A stretch of DNA of 42,311 nucleotides from Candidatus Nanopelagicaceae bacterium (GCA_947454425.1 CANGJV010000003.1:1-42311), one strand, 5' to 3'. Positions 24,877 to 33,241 are shown, numbered from the stretch's first letter. A program made the numbers and translations. The notes: a model not told the origin generated them from the sequence alone.

Positions 24877-25845
24877 TTATTTCAACCCTGAAAGTGCGAT
24901 TCCACGGATGAAGTGTTTCTGAGTTGCAAAGTAGAGCGCAATAGTTGGGATACTCGTAATAAGCGATGCCGCCATGATAATTCCCTGTGTTCCAATATTT
25001 CCTGCGCCAGAGTTTCGTAAATTGGCAAGAGCTACTGGCAGGGTAGCCATATCCTGACTTGTTGTGATGATGAGCGGCCACAGGAAGTTATTCCATTCGC
25101 CAATGGCCGTAAAAATCATCATTGCAATGAGCGCTGGTTTCAGAAGCGGAAGAATGATCCTGAAGTAGATTGTAAATTCGCTGGCGCCATCGATACGAGC
25201 TGCCTCGACAAGTTCATCGGGAATCGATGTGAGGTATTGCGTTAAGAAGAAGACGATAAATGCCTTCGGCAAAGCTGGGACGATATATGCCCAGAATGTG
25301 TTCAGCCAGCCGAATTGATCCATCAACAAGAAACCTGGAATCAGGCCAACCTGCCAAGGAATCATCATTGAGCCGATGATGATGAGGTAAACCGCTTTCT
25401 TGCCTTTAAAACGGTGCTTGCTGACAACATAGGCTGCAAGTGAACCTATGAAGAGAGTAAGTATGGTGATTGAGATATTTACAAAGAAACTATTAAAGAT
25501 GAATCTAAAAAATCCAAATTTGAGATCTGGGTATCTCTGAAAGAGGCCCTGCATAACATCTTGCTGATAATTCAAAGGGTCAAAATTGCGATCGTAGTAA
25601 TTTCCTAAAATCCACTTCTTTGGCCAGATTGAGGGTGGGACAACTTGGAGCTCTTTAACTGACTTAAAGGAAGAGGTGATCATCCAGTAATACGGAGCAA
25701 TCATGATGAAGGTAAGAAGATAAATCGGAATTCGTCCAAATTTAGAACTTCTCGACTTCTTCTCAAATGGATTGCTGAAAGAGCCACTTCGCTCCATGAG
25801 CGCTTCATTCTTTTTGATTTGAGACTTTGTAAGAACGGTGCTCAT
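24877..25845 (-). CDS. CUT1 sugar ABC transporter permease (MalG-type)
   Basis: A 322-residue membrane protein with six membrane segments after a 50-residue polar N-terminus. The coupling-helix EAA motif is ELVEAARIDGASEFTIYFRIILPLLKPAL, and the protein ends in the usual HFIRGIALSGLK of MalG-type subunits. A loop of about 60 residues after segment 1 (SIWPKKWILGNYYDRNFDPLNYQQDV) is also typical. The ORF track starts at 25920, inside the neighbouring gene. The ATG at 25845 overlaps that gene's stop (ATGA) and follows GGAGGAT. With the partner permease and solute-binding protein it imports oligosaccharides produced outside by the GH5 enzyme. Confidence 0.93.
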   Translation of the reverse strand: MSTVLTKSQIKKNEALMERSGSFSNPFEKKSRSSKFGRIPIYLLTFIMIAPYYWMITSSFKSVKELQVVPPSIWPKKWILGNYYDRNFDPLNYQQDVMQGLFQRYPDLKFGFFRFIFNSFFVNISITILTLFIGSLAAYVVSKHRFKGKKAVYLIIIGSMMIPWQVGLIPGFLLMDQFGWLNTFWAYIVPALPKAFIVFFLTQYLTSIPDELVEAARIDGASEFTIYFRIILPLLKPALIAMMIFTAIGEWNNFLWPLIITTSQDMATLPVALANLRNSGAGNIGTQGIIMAASLITSIPTIALYFATQKHFIRGIALSGLK

Positions 25846-26807
25846 TTGAGATCCTCCAGAGAACGAGTAATTCTTAGATTGATCATGCTGACGAGGAAGA
25901 TGATTGCAAAGAGAATCCAAGCAATGGCAGAGGCGTAACCCAATCTAAATTTGTTAAAACCAGAGTCGTAGAGATACGGAACAATCATCAGGGCCATATC
26001 TCGTAATCCACCGATTGAACCTACGCTTGTTGGGAAGAGGAGGTAGACACCTTCGAAGATTTGAAATGCGCCGATGATTCCAGTGATTCCCACATAGACC
26101 ATCACCGGACGAAGAAGTGGGAGAGTGATGTAACGGAATCTTTGGCGAGGACCTGCCCCATCGATGACTGCAGCTTCATAGTACATCGCTGGAATTGAGT
26201 TAAGTCCTGCTAGAAAGAGAATCATTCCAAAGCCAGCACCACCCCAAATCGACATAAAAATTAGAATCGGAATTGCCATCCATGTTGTGGCTAGCCATTC
26301 AATTGGTGCCACCCCGAAAATGTTGAGGAAGGCGTTGAGGAGTCCGACTCCGTCTCCACGGAAAACCCAGCCCCAGACTAGAACAACTGCAATTCCAGAG
26401 GTCACAGATGGCAGGAAGAAAATAACGCGGAGGATTCGATTTGCTCTCGTATCTTCTTGTAGCGCTAGCGCGAGAGATAAGGAAGCAATCATTCCAAGAA
26501 TGACGGCACCAATTACATAGAGAACAGTATTGGAGAGCGCTTTATGAAAACGATCATCATGAAAAATTAGAGTGGCGTAATTGCCAAAACCGACACTGCC
26601 ACAAGGTGCCTGATCTGGATTACAAATCGCGTTGTAGCGCATAAATGAGAGACGAAGACTTGCAAGAACTGGATATACCGAAAATACGATAAAGAGTAGA
26701 ACGAAAGGGGAGAGCATTAAATAAGTCGAGATTCCGGTCTCGCTAAATCTACGAAAGCCCTTCTTCCCAATTGCCTGTGGGCCAACTGATGAAATCTCTG
26801 ACTTCAT
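25842..26807 (-). CDS. CUT1 sugar ABC transporter permease (MalF-type)
   Basis: A 321-residue membrane protein with six segments. The N-terminal one is STYLMLSPFVLLFIVFSVYPVLASLRLSF, a hallmark of MalF/UgpA-type permeases. The EAA motif is YYEAAVIDGAGPRQRFRYITLPLLRPVM. Two cysteines (AICNPDQAPCGS) in the first outer loop may form a disulfide. GGAGGGAGC precedes the ATG. A 15-bp intercistronic hairpin separates it from the solute-binding-protein gene. No ATPase gene accompanies the permeases, so a shared MsiK/UgpC-type ATPase must be encoded elsewhere. Confidence 0.93.
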   Translation of the reverse strand: MKSEISSVGPQAIGKKGFRRFSETGISTYLMLSPFVLLFIVFSVYPVLASLRLSFMRYNAICNPDQAPCGSVGFGNYATLIFHDDRFHKALSNTVLYVIGAVILGMIASLSLALALQEDTRANRILRVIFFLPSVTSGIAVVLVWGWVFRGDGVGLLNAFLNIFGVAPIEWLATTWMAIPILIFMSIWGGAGFGMILFLAGLNSIPAMYYEAAVIDGAGPRQRFRYITLPLLRPVMVYVGITGIIGAFQIFEGVYLLFPTSVGSIGGLRDMALMIVPYLYDSGFNKFRLGYASAIAWILFAIIFLVSMINLRITRSLEDLK

Positions 26808-26857
26808 ACTTTTGCTCCCTCCATCGATGAATACAAATTATAAATTTCTTTCTAAGT

Positions 26858-26891
26858 GACAGTGGATGGGAGCGAACTCCCATCCACTGTC
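26858..26891 (-). other. Perfect 15-bp intercistronic hairpin between binding protein and permease
   Basis: GACAGTGGATGGGAG pairs without a mismatch with CTCCCATCCACTGTC around a 4-nt loop (TTCG on the transcribed minus strand). No T-run follows. It is therefore more likely an mRNA-stabilising or partial attenuation element that raises binding protein above permease than a full terminator. Confidence 0.75.
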
Positions 26892-26909
26892 GTCCCCAGG
26901 ACGTACTTT

Positions 26910-28163
26910 TTAGAGCTTGGACTTCATTACAGAAGCAGCTTCATTAAGTGCTTCTTGTGCTGATGCTGATCCAAAGAGGAAGCTCTGAAGCGCAGTTGTT
27001 ACACCGGCCTGTGAATCTTCCCAACCGTTGCAGTTAGGTGGACCCTGTGCATCTGCAAGCTGGCTCTTAATTGTCTTCAATACTGATGCAGGATATGCAT
27101 CAATAGTGTCAGCATTGCTGATCACTGGAGACAAGAAGATTGCATTCTGAGCAGCTCCAACAAGGTTCATCTGACGTACAACGCTACGGTCGTAGAGAGT
27201 CTTGATGAACTTAGCTGAAAGTGCTTGCTGTGACTTAGATGCGTAACCCATTACTGAGATTCCGCGGCCACCAATGAATGCAACGCTCTTTGATCCAGCA
27301 GCTGCAGGAACTGGAGCAACTGTCCAGTCCTTGTAATCCTTGTAATAGGTGTAATAGCTGCTTGCCTGGAAGTTTCCAGAGAAGCCAATGCCATAAGCAC
27401 CCTTCTTGATGTTGTCGTTCATGCTCCAATCAGCAACACCAGGCTTTGGTGCACCGAAATCAGAGTAGAGCTTCTTGTACTGAGTAAGTGCTGCAACGCC
27501 CTTTGCATTGTTGATTGTGACCTTGCAAGTTGCGTCGTATAGAGAGCCACCCATTGAGTACAACCATGAGAAGTAGCCAAGCCAATCAGCATTTCCCCAT
27601 TCGTTGTAGACAGGAGTTGCAACTCCAGCATCCTTCAACTTTGCAGCTGCATCATTGAATTCAGCGACAGTCTTTGGTGCAGCTGTGATTCCAGCCTTCG
27701 CCATTGTCTTTGTGTCGTAGAACATCATCATCAATGTAAGGTCGAATGGAACTGCATAGACCTTAGTTGCCTTATAGCCAACCAAAGCCTTGTAGATCTG
27801 TGATGGAACCTTTGGCTGTACATAGCTTGCAACACCGAGGGTACGTAGATCTGCAAGTGCACCCTTGTTACCAGCTGAGATACCCCATGAGAGGCCACCA
27901 GTGAAAATATCTGGACCCTTCTTAGCTGCTGCTGCAGCCAAGACCTTTGCATAGCCATCGCCCCAAGAAATTGCTTGGACGTTAACTGTTACACCAGGAT
28001 TAGCATCTTCAAATGCCTTACCTGCTGCCTTCATTACCGCTGCATCTGCATCGCCACCGGTTGCCCAGATAGTCAATGTCTGCTTGGCAGCGTTCGCTGG
28101 CGCACTCAATGAGACGCCGGCGATCATGGAAATAGCTACCGCTATTGCTCCTAAACGCTTCAC
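26910..28163 (-). CDS. CUT1 extracellular solute-binding protein for hemicellulose oligosaccharides
   Basis: A 417-residue family-1 solute-binding protein. The signal peptide MKRLGAIAVAISMIAGVSLSAPANA is followed by the classic first strand AKQTLTIWATGGDADAAV. The motif KKGPDIFTGGL and later GIGFSGNF, GRGISVMGYASKS are typical of CUT1 binding proteins. The start codon is GTG with AAGGAG upstream. No cysteine occurs at the signal-peptide end, so it has no lipobox. For a monoderm cell this leaves the means of membrane attachment unexplained. It is the first transporter gene behind a TTGACA promoter with a LacI-type operator. Confidence 0.93.
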   Translation of the reverse strand: MKRLGAIAVAISMIAGVSLSAPANAAKQTLTIWATGGDADAAVMKAAGKAFEDANPGVTVNVQAISWGDGYAKVLAAAAAKKGPDIFTGGLSWGISAGNKGALADLRTLGVASYVQPKVPSQIYKALVGYKATKVYAVPFDLTLMMMFYDTKTMAKAGITAAPKTVAEFNDAAAKLKDAGVATPVYNEWGNADWLGYFSWLYSMGGSLYDATCKVTINNAKGVAALTQYKKLYSDFGAPKPGVADWSMNDNIKKGAYGIGFSGNFQASSYYTYYKDYKDWTVAPVPAAAGSKSVAFIGGRGISVMGYASKSQQALSAKFIKTLYDRSVVRQMNLVGAAQNAIFLSPVISNADTIDAYPASVLKTIKSQLADAQGPPNCNGWEDSQAGVTTALQSFLFGSASAQEALNEAASVMKSKL

Positions 28164-28213
28164 GTATAACTCCTTCTTTGAAACGCAAGCGGCCTTCGCT
28201 GCGCCTTGCGGGT

Positions 28214-28242
28214 AGATTTCTCCTAAATGACAGCGTTGTCAA
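28214..28242 (-). promoter_or_regulatory. Promoter of the binding-protein/hemicellulose operon
   Basis: On the minus strand a consensus -35 TTGACA lies at 28242-28237, 17 nt before a weak -10 (AAATCT, 28219-28214). The predicted leader is about 45 nt, with AAGGAG before the GTG start. The -35 box is half of the LacI-type operator. Confidence 0.5.
28228..28241. promoter_or_regulatory. LacI-type operator overlapping the -35 box
   Basis: TGACAGCGTTGTCA is a 14-bp dyad with one mismatched pair and a central CG, the usual layout of LacI-family operators. It overlaps TTGACA, so binding would block RNA polymerase. The LacI gene inside the operon (22060-23106) is the natural candidate regulator. Confidence 0.6.
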
Positions 28243-28245
28243 GAA

Positions 28246-28259
28246 TGTGCCACGGCACA
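28246..28259. promoter_or_regulatory. Second palindrome upstream of the -35 box
   Basis: TGTGCCACGGCACA is a perfect 6-2-6 dyad immediately upstream of TTGACA, its centre 18 bp from the LacI-type operator. The position suits an activator or a second repressor; no protein can be assigned. Confidence 0.4.
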
Positions 28260-28278
28260 ATTCAATAACTTTTTTAAA

Positions 28279-28310
28279 GTCCTTCGAGACATTACCTTGT
28301 CTAACAGGAC
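28279..28310 (-). terminator. Possible terminator after the DUF4352-like gene
   Basis: A two-part hairpin (GTCCT/AGGAC outside, AGACA/TGTCT inside, 3x3 internal loop) lies 58 nt after the stop at 28368. It is followed on the minus strand by CTTTAAAAAAG rather than a clean T-run, so termination would be weak at best. Confidence 0.3.
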
Positions 28311-28367
28311 AATTACGCTTCGATCAGGTGAAGGAGATTGGGTGAGGCCGGAATGGTTGAGCGGGAA

Positions 28368-28922
28368 TTACTTGACTGTTGAATCCAAAGTGATTTGCTC
28401 GTTACCAGTTGCGCTAAAGGTCAGATGGAGTCCATCGCCTGATTTAGTAGGACAGACAATTGCCCATTTGAAGGTGAGTGATTTGCCAGGCTTAACAATC
28501 GTATCCATAGGTAGTCCGATGACACCGGATGCCTCTTCAAAAACATCGGAACAGGATTGCGCAGCATCGCTATCAAAGGCGCTCTGAATGATGGCAAAAG
28601 AGGCTAAATCAGCCTCTTTTGAGCCAGTATTTTTAATCGTGATATCCATAATCATAGGTCGACCTTCAACTCCGAGAGCTGCTGGATCTTTAGCTGCAAA
28701 GCTGGCTGGGTCGGTTACATTGAGGATGAGTCCATCGCCGAGAGCAACATCGCTGCCAAAGCCTCCCTTGACCTCCTCGAGGGTATCCTGATTGGCCTTC
28801 TCAGCAAGCGCCGCGGCAGAGGTGGTGTCTCCATCCATGGGCACGCGAGGCCCGGCGGTGAAGTACGCAATCGAAACCACGGTGGCTAGAGCCAGGGGTG
28901 TCACAATCTGCCAACGTTTCAT
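28368..28922 (-). CDS. Exported/membrane-anchored DUF4352-like protein
   Basis: A 184-residue protein. A short hydrophobic N-terminal segment (WQIVTPLALATVVSIAYFTAG) acts as signal or anchor. A polar linker (DGDTTSAAALAEKANQDTLEEVKGG) leads to an immunoglobulin-like domain. In it, GLILNVTDPASF, MIMDITIKNTGSKEADLASFAI and VKPGKSLTFKWAIVCP match the pattern of DUF4352/telokin-like domains. Two cysteines (SCSDV, IVCP) could pair. The ORF track begins at 28976; the ATG at 28922 has AAGGAGC upstream. Function unknown. Its place between the GH5 and the binding protein suggests an accessory surface protein, or simply chance. Confidence 0.72.
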   Translation of the reverse strand: MKRWQIVTPLALATVVSIAYFTAGPRVPMDGDTTSAAALAEKANQDTLEEVKGGFGSDVALGDGLILNVTDPASFAAKDPAALGVEGRPMIMDITIKNTGSKEADLASFAIIQSAFDSDAAQSCSDVFEEASGVIGLPMDTIVKPGKSLTFKWAIVCPTKSGDGLHLTFSATGNEQITLDSTVK

Positions 28923-28993
28923 TTTCTGCTCCTTCTTCGATAGGCGGAGATTTCCATTTTGTTCCATCGTTGTCAAGCCTTATAAATCAGGAA

Positions 28994-29998
28994 TTATGCA
29001 CGACTTTCTAGCATGAGCTCGAGTAACGCGCGGTCAATATTGAGTCCTTCAAAGTTCTCATAAACCGTCCCAGGGCGACCGTGATTTGCAATTCCAAAGT
29101 TGCCGTCAAATTCCCAGAGCGAATATCCCCAACGAGATTCACGGTAGATATCAAAGAGATCCTTGAACCAGGCTAGAGCGACATCATTATCGGTGTAGCG
29201 ATAGCAGCCAAATTCACCAATATGCACTGGTCGGCCCATCGCCTGTACTTCTCGCCATGGTGCGTAGAAGTCCCATAACGATTCACGATTCCAGAACGTT
29301 CCTTCATATTCACATGGGTATGTTGGAACTGGCATGCCCTTGCTTCCATCCCACCATTCAGCTTTGTAATGACTTACCAACATAGGTTGATAGCCGCGAC
29401 CACTATGGACAACGTTGAGATCTGCAAGCTCTGGCATCGCTAAGTGCCCGCCGGCGAGTCCGTTGATCACAACTGTTCTCTCAGGATCAATATTTCTAAT
29501 TGCAGCCGTCACCGAACGAATCACCTTCTGATGAATATCTCTAGTGAAGCCACGCTGACCTTCTGCCGGTGGCTCATTGACGAGATCAAAACTCATGAGG
29601 TCGAGATACTTTCCTCGATAACGTTCTGCGACGGTCTCCCAGAGGCGATGGAAGACTTGCTGTGGAAGTTCGTCAGCCCATAAATTCGTACTCTCGAGCT
29701 CCCAGCCGTTGATGCAATACCCCGGGGCTCTATGTAAATTAAGGCTGATATGAATTCCGCGTGAGACCGATTCATGAACATACGAATCGAGAGTCTTGAG
29801 AAAACTTTCATGAACCTCGCCATGTAAATCATCAATCCAGAATCGATAATCAGTAGGAAGTCGCAGAAATTTAAAGTCGTACTTCGCCATAAAGTCGAGC
29901 ATTCGAGTATCCGCGGGAAGCACCTCTGACATATGACCTTTGGAATATGCCCATTGAGCGTTAAATCCATACCCTAGGTTCTCTTCATTGGTAATCAT
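28994..29998 (-). CDS. Cytoplasmic GH5 (cellulase-family) glycosidase
   Basis: A 334-residue single-domain TIM-barrel enzyme without a signal peptide. It opens NLGYGFNAQWAYSKGH and continues FKFLRLPTDYRFW. The GH5 catalytic acid/base is Glu142 in MSFDLVNEPPAEG and the nucleophile Glu262 in RPVHIGEFGCYRYTD. HISLNLHRAPGY carries the conserved substrate His. Being intracellular, it probably works on imported beta-oligosaccharides (mannosides, glucosides or xylosides). The family alone does not fix the sugar. The start overlaps the esterase stop by 4 nt (ATGA), so deacetylation and cleavage are coupled at expression level. Confidence 0.88.
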   Translation of the reverse strand: MITNEENLGYGFNAQWAYSKGHMSEVLPADTRMLDFMAKYDFKFLRLPTDYRFWIDDLHGEVHESFLKTLDSYVHESVSRGIHISLNLHRAPGYCINGWELESTNLWADELPQQVFHRLWETVAERYRGKYLDLMSFDLVNEPPAEGQRGFTRDIHQKVIRSVTAAIRNIDPERTVVINGLAGGHLAMPELADLNVVHSGRGYQPMLVSHYKAEWWDGSKGMPVPTYPCEYEGTFWNRESLWDFYAPWREVQAMGRPVHIGEFGCYRYTDNDVALAWFKDLFDIYRESRWGYSLWEFDGNFGIANHGRPGTVYENFEGLNIDRALLELMLESRA

Positions 29999-30975
29999 TT
30001 TGCTCCGCTCTTTTCAATGAGGTTCTTTAGCCATGCAGCTTGTACTAGTTGGTGCTCAACACTTCCACCTTCGTGAGTATTGAATTCATATATTTGGGTA
30101 TCAACTTTGCCGGCATAGTGATTGCGCATAGCAAATATGGTCTCTGGAGGACAGACCGGATCATGCATTCCTATCGAAATAATCGCAGGTGATTTAGCCA
30201 TGGTTACTAAGTTCATACAATCAAAGTAAGAAAGGGTTGTGAAAATTGATTCAATCTCATTGCGATGAACTCGGGCATAGAGAGTTATCTCGTGATAAGG
30301 GTAAGTGTCAACAACTTCAGTTGCCCGTTTGTAATTACAGAGAAAGGGAACATCGGGCATCGCTGCAAATACATCTTTAGAGAGTGAAGTCGCAGCGAGT
30401 GCTATTCCTCCGCCTTGACTTCCACCAGCGACCACAATCCGCTCTGCATCTACGCCAGGAAGCTCTTTGGCAGCGCTGATAAAGGAGACGGCGTCGATAA
30501 AGACTCTGCGATAGAAATAATCTTTTTTATCTTGAATTCCCGCAGTCATAAATCCAGGAGTTTGAGGGCCGCGTGGATAAGTGCCATCCGGGGTGTCGCT
30601 AAGTCTGAAGCCGCCACCTTGTCCTCTGGTATCCATCACCAAGACTCGATAACCAACTGTGACCCAGAAGAGCCACTCATGTGGCAACCCTCTACCGCCT
30701 CCGTAACCGTCATACAGAACTATGCACGGAGTACTTTCATTGATTTCTTTAGGTTGAAGGAACCACCCTTTGATGGGATCACCGTTGAAGCCAGCGATAG
30801 TCATATCTGAGACTTCAACAAGAGTGAGGGGGGTCGGATGTGGCTCCATTGCAATGATGGGTTGAGTCGGAAGATATTGCGCCAACGTCTCTTGCCAGAA
30901 CTGGTGGAAATCCGGCTGAAGCGTCAGGGGCGCCTTCAGAACTTCTAGCTCGTCGCGTGATGGTCCGATCAACAT
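29995..30975 (-). CDS. Acetyl xylan esterase/cephalosporin-C deacetylase family (CE7)
   Basis: A 326-residue alpha/beta hydrolase that removes acetyl groups from sugars. Landmarks are VEVSDMTIAGFNGDPIKGWFLQP at the N-terminus, VLVMDTRGQGGGF (the CE7 RGQ motif), nucleophile Ser186 in VVAGGSQGGGIAL, acid Asp272 in IGMHDPVCPP and base His301 in FNTHEGG. It has no signal peptide, as normal for CE7, and should deacetylate short oligosaccharides after import. This matches the acetylated state of plant mannans and xylans. It lies 17 nt after the ABC exporter gene and overlaps the GH5 gene. Confidence 0.92.
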   Translation of the reverse strand: MLIGPSRDELEVLKAPLTLQPDFHQFWQETLAQYLPTQPIIAMEPHPTPLTLVEVSDMTIAGFNGDPIKGWFLQPKEINESTPCIVLYDGYGGGRGLPHEWLFWVTVGYRVLVMDTRGQGGGFRLSDTPDGTYPRGPQTPGFMTAGIQDKKDYFYRRVFIDAVSFISAAKELPGVDAERIVVAGGSQGGGIALAATSLSKDVFAAMPDVPFLCNYKRATEVVDTYPYHEITLYARVHRNEIESIFTTLSYFDCMNLVTMAKSPAIISIGMHDPVCPPETIFAMRNHYAGKVDTQIYEFNTHEGGSVEHQLVQAAWLKNLIEKSGAK

Positions 30976-30992
30976 ATCAATCCAACTCTCTC

Positions 30993-32774
30993 TTATGAAT
31001 TTTCCGGAATAAACGATTGCGCGTCGTAAAGCCTCTTATAAAGTCCGTTGTGACCAAGTAGCTCTACGTGGGTGCCAGATTCAACAATGCGGCCATCTTC
31101 AAGTACCAGAATCACATCTGCCTCTTTCACAGTGGAAAGTCGGTGGGCTACTACAAAAGAAGTTCTTGAACTCATCAACTTCGAAAGTGCACCCTGAATT
31201 AATCGCTCAGATTCAGAGTCAAGGGCAGCGGTCGCCTCATCGAGAATCAGCACTTTAGGATTTCGAATGAGTGCGCGAGCGATTGCGATTCTCTGGCGTT
31301 GCCCACCACTAAGGCGCGCACCGCGCTCGCCAACAATAGTTTGTATTCCGTTATCTAATTGCGAAACAAAGTCCCAAGCGTTGGCATCTCGGAGTGAATC
31401 TTCAATCTCCTTTAAGGTCACATCCCCAAGTCCGTAGGCAATATTCTCGGCAATTGTCCCTTCAAAGAGCACGGATTCTTGAGGTACAACAGAGATGTGT
31501 TTTCTTACAACTCGGAGATCGAGCTCTTGTGAATTTACTCCATCAATTGTGATGACTCCCGAAGTTGGACGAAGGAGTCCAATCACAAGATTGATCAATG
31601 TTGATTTTCCAGAACCGGATGGCCCGACTAGAGCAATCATCTTTCCAGGAGTAGCTTCGAGTGAAATTTCCGAAAGCGATGGTTTGTGGTTTGTCGGATA
31701 AGTAAATGAGACATTGTGAAATTTAATTTCGCCGTCAATTTTTTCCACTTGAAGTTTGCCTTGGTTAATTTCTAAGTCAGGGGATTCAAGAATTTCACCA
31801 AGTGATGTGATGGAAGCAAAGCCCTTTGAGATTGCTGGAGCCAAGCTGGCAAGGAGAATGATTGAGCCAATCAAAGCGCCGAAATTTGAGGTGAGTAAAA
31901 CAACATCTCCTGCCGAAATTCCAAATTTTCCTTGGAGGGCAAAGATGGCAGAGAGAATGAGGCAGGTAACGTTTGCAAGTTGAAAAGTTACCCACGCCGC
32001 AGCGTTAAATTTACCGTTTATTCGATCGAGTTTGAGCCCAGCCTGTCGAACCGATGCAAAGGAATCTTGCATGCGCTGCACGGCTCTGCGCTCTAATCCA
32101 TGAGCACGAGTTACTGGCAGCAAAATAGTCATCTCGTTTACATGAGAGGACATTCGCTCAATTTCACCTCTGAAATCTTCATTGTATTCATTGAGCGACT
32201 TTCGTAATTTAATAATGGTGAAAGATGCGAAGGGAACCACAATAATAAAGAAAATTAGGAAGTTTGGGACTCGAATCGCAGTAACGATAAATGCACCCAT
32301 GAAGCTATTGACTGCCGCCAGACCACCGTCAGAGAGATGACGGAGCATCTGCTCGATATTCTCAACATCACGAACCACTTTGGTTTGCAGTGCTCCTGCG
32401 TTGGTTCTTTGATAGAAACCGATACTGAGCTGTTGCATGCGAACAACAAGTGCAGAACGTAACCGGTTCTCGATATCTCGGATAGAGATTGCAAGATATT
32501 TTACATAGAGAAGATTCATGGGAAAGTTCTGAACAACGACAAAGATAAGCGCACCACCATTGAGGGCAAGGTCAATGAGGCTCTTCTTCTGTACGACGAT
32601 ATCGATGAGATTTGCCGTGATCAGGGGAATAAACCATGCCGGCGAATGCTTGATACTAAAGAAAATAACGGCGAGCAGAATGTTCTTCCGTTGATTACCC
32701 AGGAGGAATAGAAGAGTCTTGATGGGGCTCTCACCCTTAAAGTGGTGAGCTAATTCGTTCTCTTCAAGTTGCAT
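30993..32774 (-). CDS. ABC exporter (fused membrane and ATPase domains)
   Basis: A 593-residue half-transporter that must dimerise. Six membrane helices fill residues about 25-320 and a nucleotide-binding domain about 345-585. Walker A is GPSGSGKST (384-392), the signature LSGGQRQR (488-495), Walker B VLILDEATAALD (507-518) and the switch His is in VVAHRLS. It belongs to the MsbA/LmrA-like exporter type, not the CUT1 importers. The ATG is 6 nt from a TAGTTT box, so it probably heads the transcript that continues into the CE7 and GH5 genes. Substrate unknown. Its ATPase domain is fused and cannot serve the CUT1 permeases. Confidence 0.92.
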   Translation of the reverse strand: MQLEENELAHHFKGESPIKTLLFLLGNQRKNILLAVIFFSIKHSPAWFIPLITANLIDIVVQKKSLIDLALNGGALIFVVVQNFPMNLLYVKYLAISIRDIENRLRSALVVRMQQLSIGFYQRTNAGALQTKVVRDVENIEQMLRHLSDGGLAAVNSFMGAFIVTAIRVPNFLIFFIIVVPFASFTIIKLRKSLNEYNEDFRGEIERMSSHVNEMTILLPVTRAHGLERRAVQRMQDSFASVRQAGLKLDRINGKFNAAAWVTFQLANVTCLILSAIFALQGKFGISAGDVVLLTSNFGALIGSIILLASLAPAISKGFASITSLGEILESPDLEINQGKLQVEKIDGEIKFHNVSFTYPTNHKPSLSEISLEATPGKMIALVGPSGSGKSTLINLVIGLLRPTSGVITIDGVNSQELDLRVVRKHISVVPQESVLFEGTIAENIAYGLGDVTLKEIEDSLRDANAWDFVSQLDNGIQTIVGERGARLSGGQRQRIAIARALIRNPKVLILDEATAALDSESERLIQGALSKLMSSRTSFVVAHRLSTVKEADVILVLEDGRIVESGTHVELLGHNGLYKRLYDAQSFIPENS

Positions 32775-32780
32775 GGCGTA

Positions 32781-32786
32781 AAACTA
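32781..32786 (-). promoter_or_regulatory. -10 box TAGTTT, leaderless start of the ABC exporter transcript
   Basis: TAGTTT on the minus strand, 6 nt and the ATG at 32774, with no Shine-Dalgarno. The 134-bp gap upstream also holds an imperfect dyad (GTCCCGAAATC/GATTTAGGAC, 32833-32854) that may be a control site. Confidence 0.45.
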
Positions 32787-32908
32787 CCCAAGTGTGAGAT
32801 AGAACTACAGTTAATTTCATAACAATTTACATGTCCCGAAATCTGATTTAGGACAAAGGAATTTTGTAGAGAAATACTAAAGACTGGTAATGGAGAAGGG
32901 CGCTTCTC

Positions 32909-33241
32909 TCACCCTTTGAACTTACGAATCTCTTGCGGCCAGCCACATCCCTGACCTACTTTTGCGCCCCACATCTTTGCTTCATCATCGGTTGCTACAT
33001 CGATGATGGTGAGTCCGCCGAGAAATTCTCCAAAAGTTGTAATTGGTCCGCCGATAACGCCGTTCTCATCTGAACCGAATGCCAACTCAATCTCTTCTAC
33101 TAGACCACCGGCGAAGACGAGCACGCCTGCCTCTTTCATATCTTCAACAACCTGGCGCGATAAAGGACCTCGAGATTGAAACCACTCAGATGTGTGATCG
33201 CCGACCCATTGCTGATTAAAGTAAATAATGTATTTAGCCAT
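32909..33241 (-). CDS. YCII-related (DGPF) domain protein
   Basis: A 110-residue protein with the YCII/DGPF fold: MAKYIIYFNQQWVGDHTSEWFQSRGPLSRQVVEDMKEAGVLVFAGGL, then GPITTFGEFLGGLTIIDVATDDEA, ending GCGWPQEIRKFKG. Many such proteins are strings of ferredoxin-like folds, sometimes beside sigma factors, with no established activity. The ATG at 33241 is 6 nt downstream of TACTAT and lacks a ribosome binding site. A short inverted repeat (GAGAAG/CTTCTC) overlaps its stop but has no T-run. Confidence 0.87.
   Translation of the reverse strand: MAKYIIYFNQQWVGDHTSEWFQSRGPLSRQVVEDMKEAGVLVFAGGLVEEIELAFGSDENGVIGGPITTFGEFLGGLTIIDVATDDEAKMWGAKVGQGCGWPQEIRKFKG

Noticed and set aside
28190-28216. CGCAAG…CTTGCG inverted repeat in the leader of the binding-protein gene
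   Set aside because: The stem is six pairs with a 15-nt loop and no further pairing, so it is not strong enough to propose a riboswitch or attenuator.
28145-28345. 66-aa plus-strand ORF over the binding-protein promoter
   Set aside because: It covers the -35 box and operator, has no ribosome binding site and no family resemblance.
32893-32908. GAGAAG/CTTCTC hairpin at the end of the YCII-domain gene as terminator
   Set aside because: It overlaps the stop codon, has a 6-bp stem and lacks a T-run.
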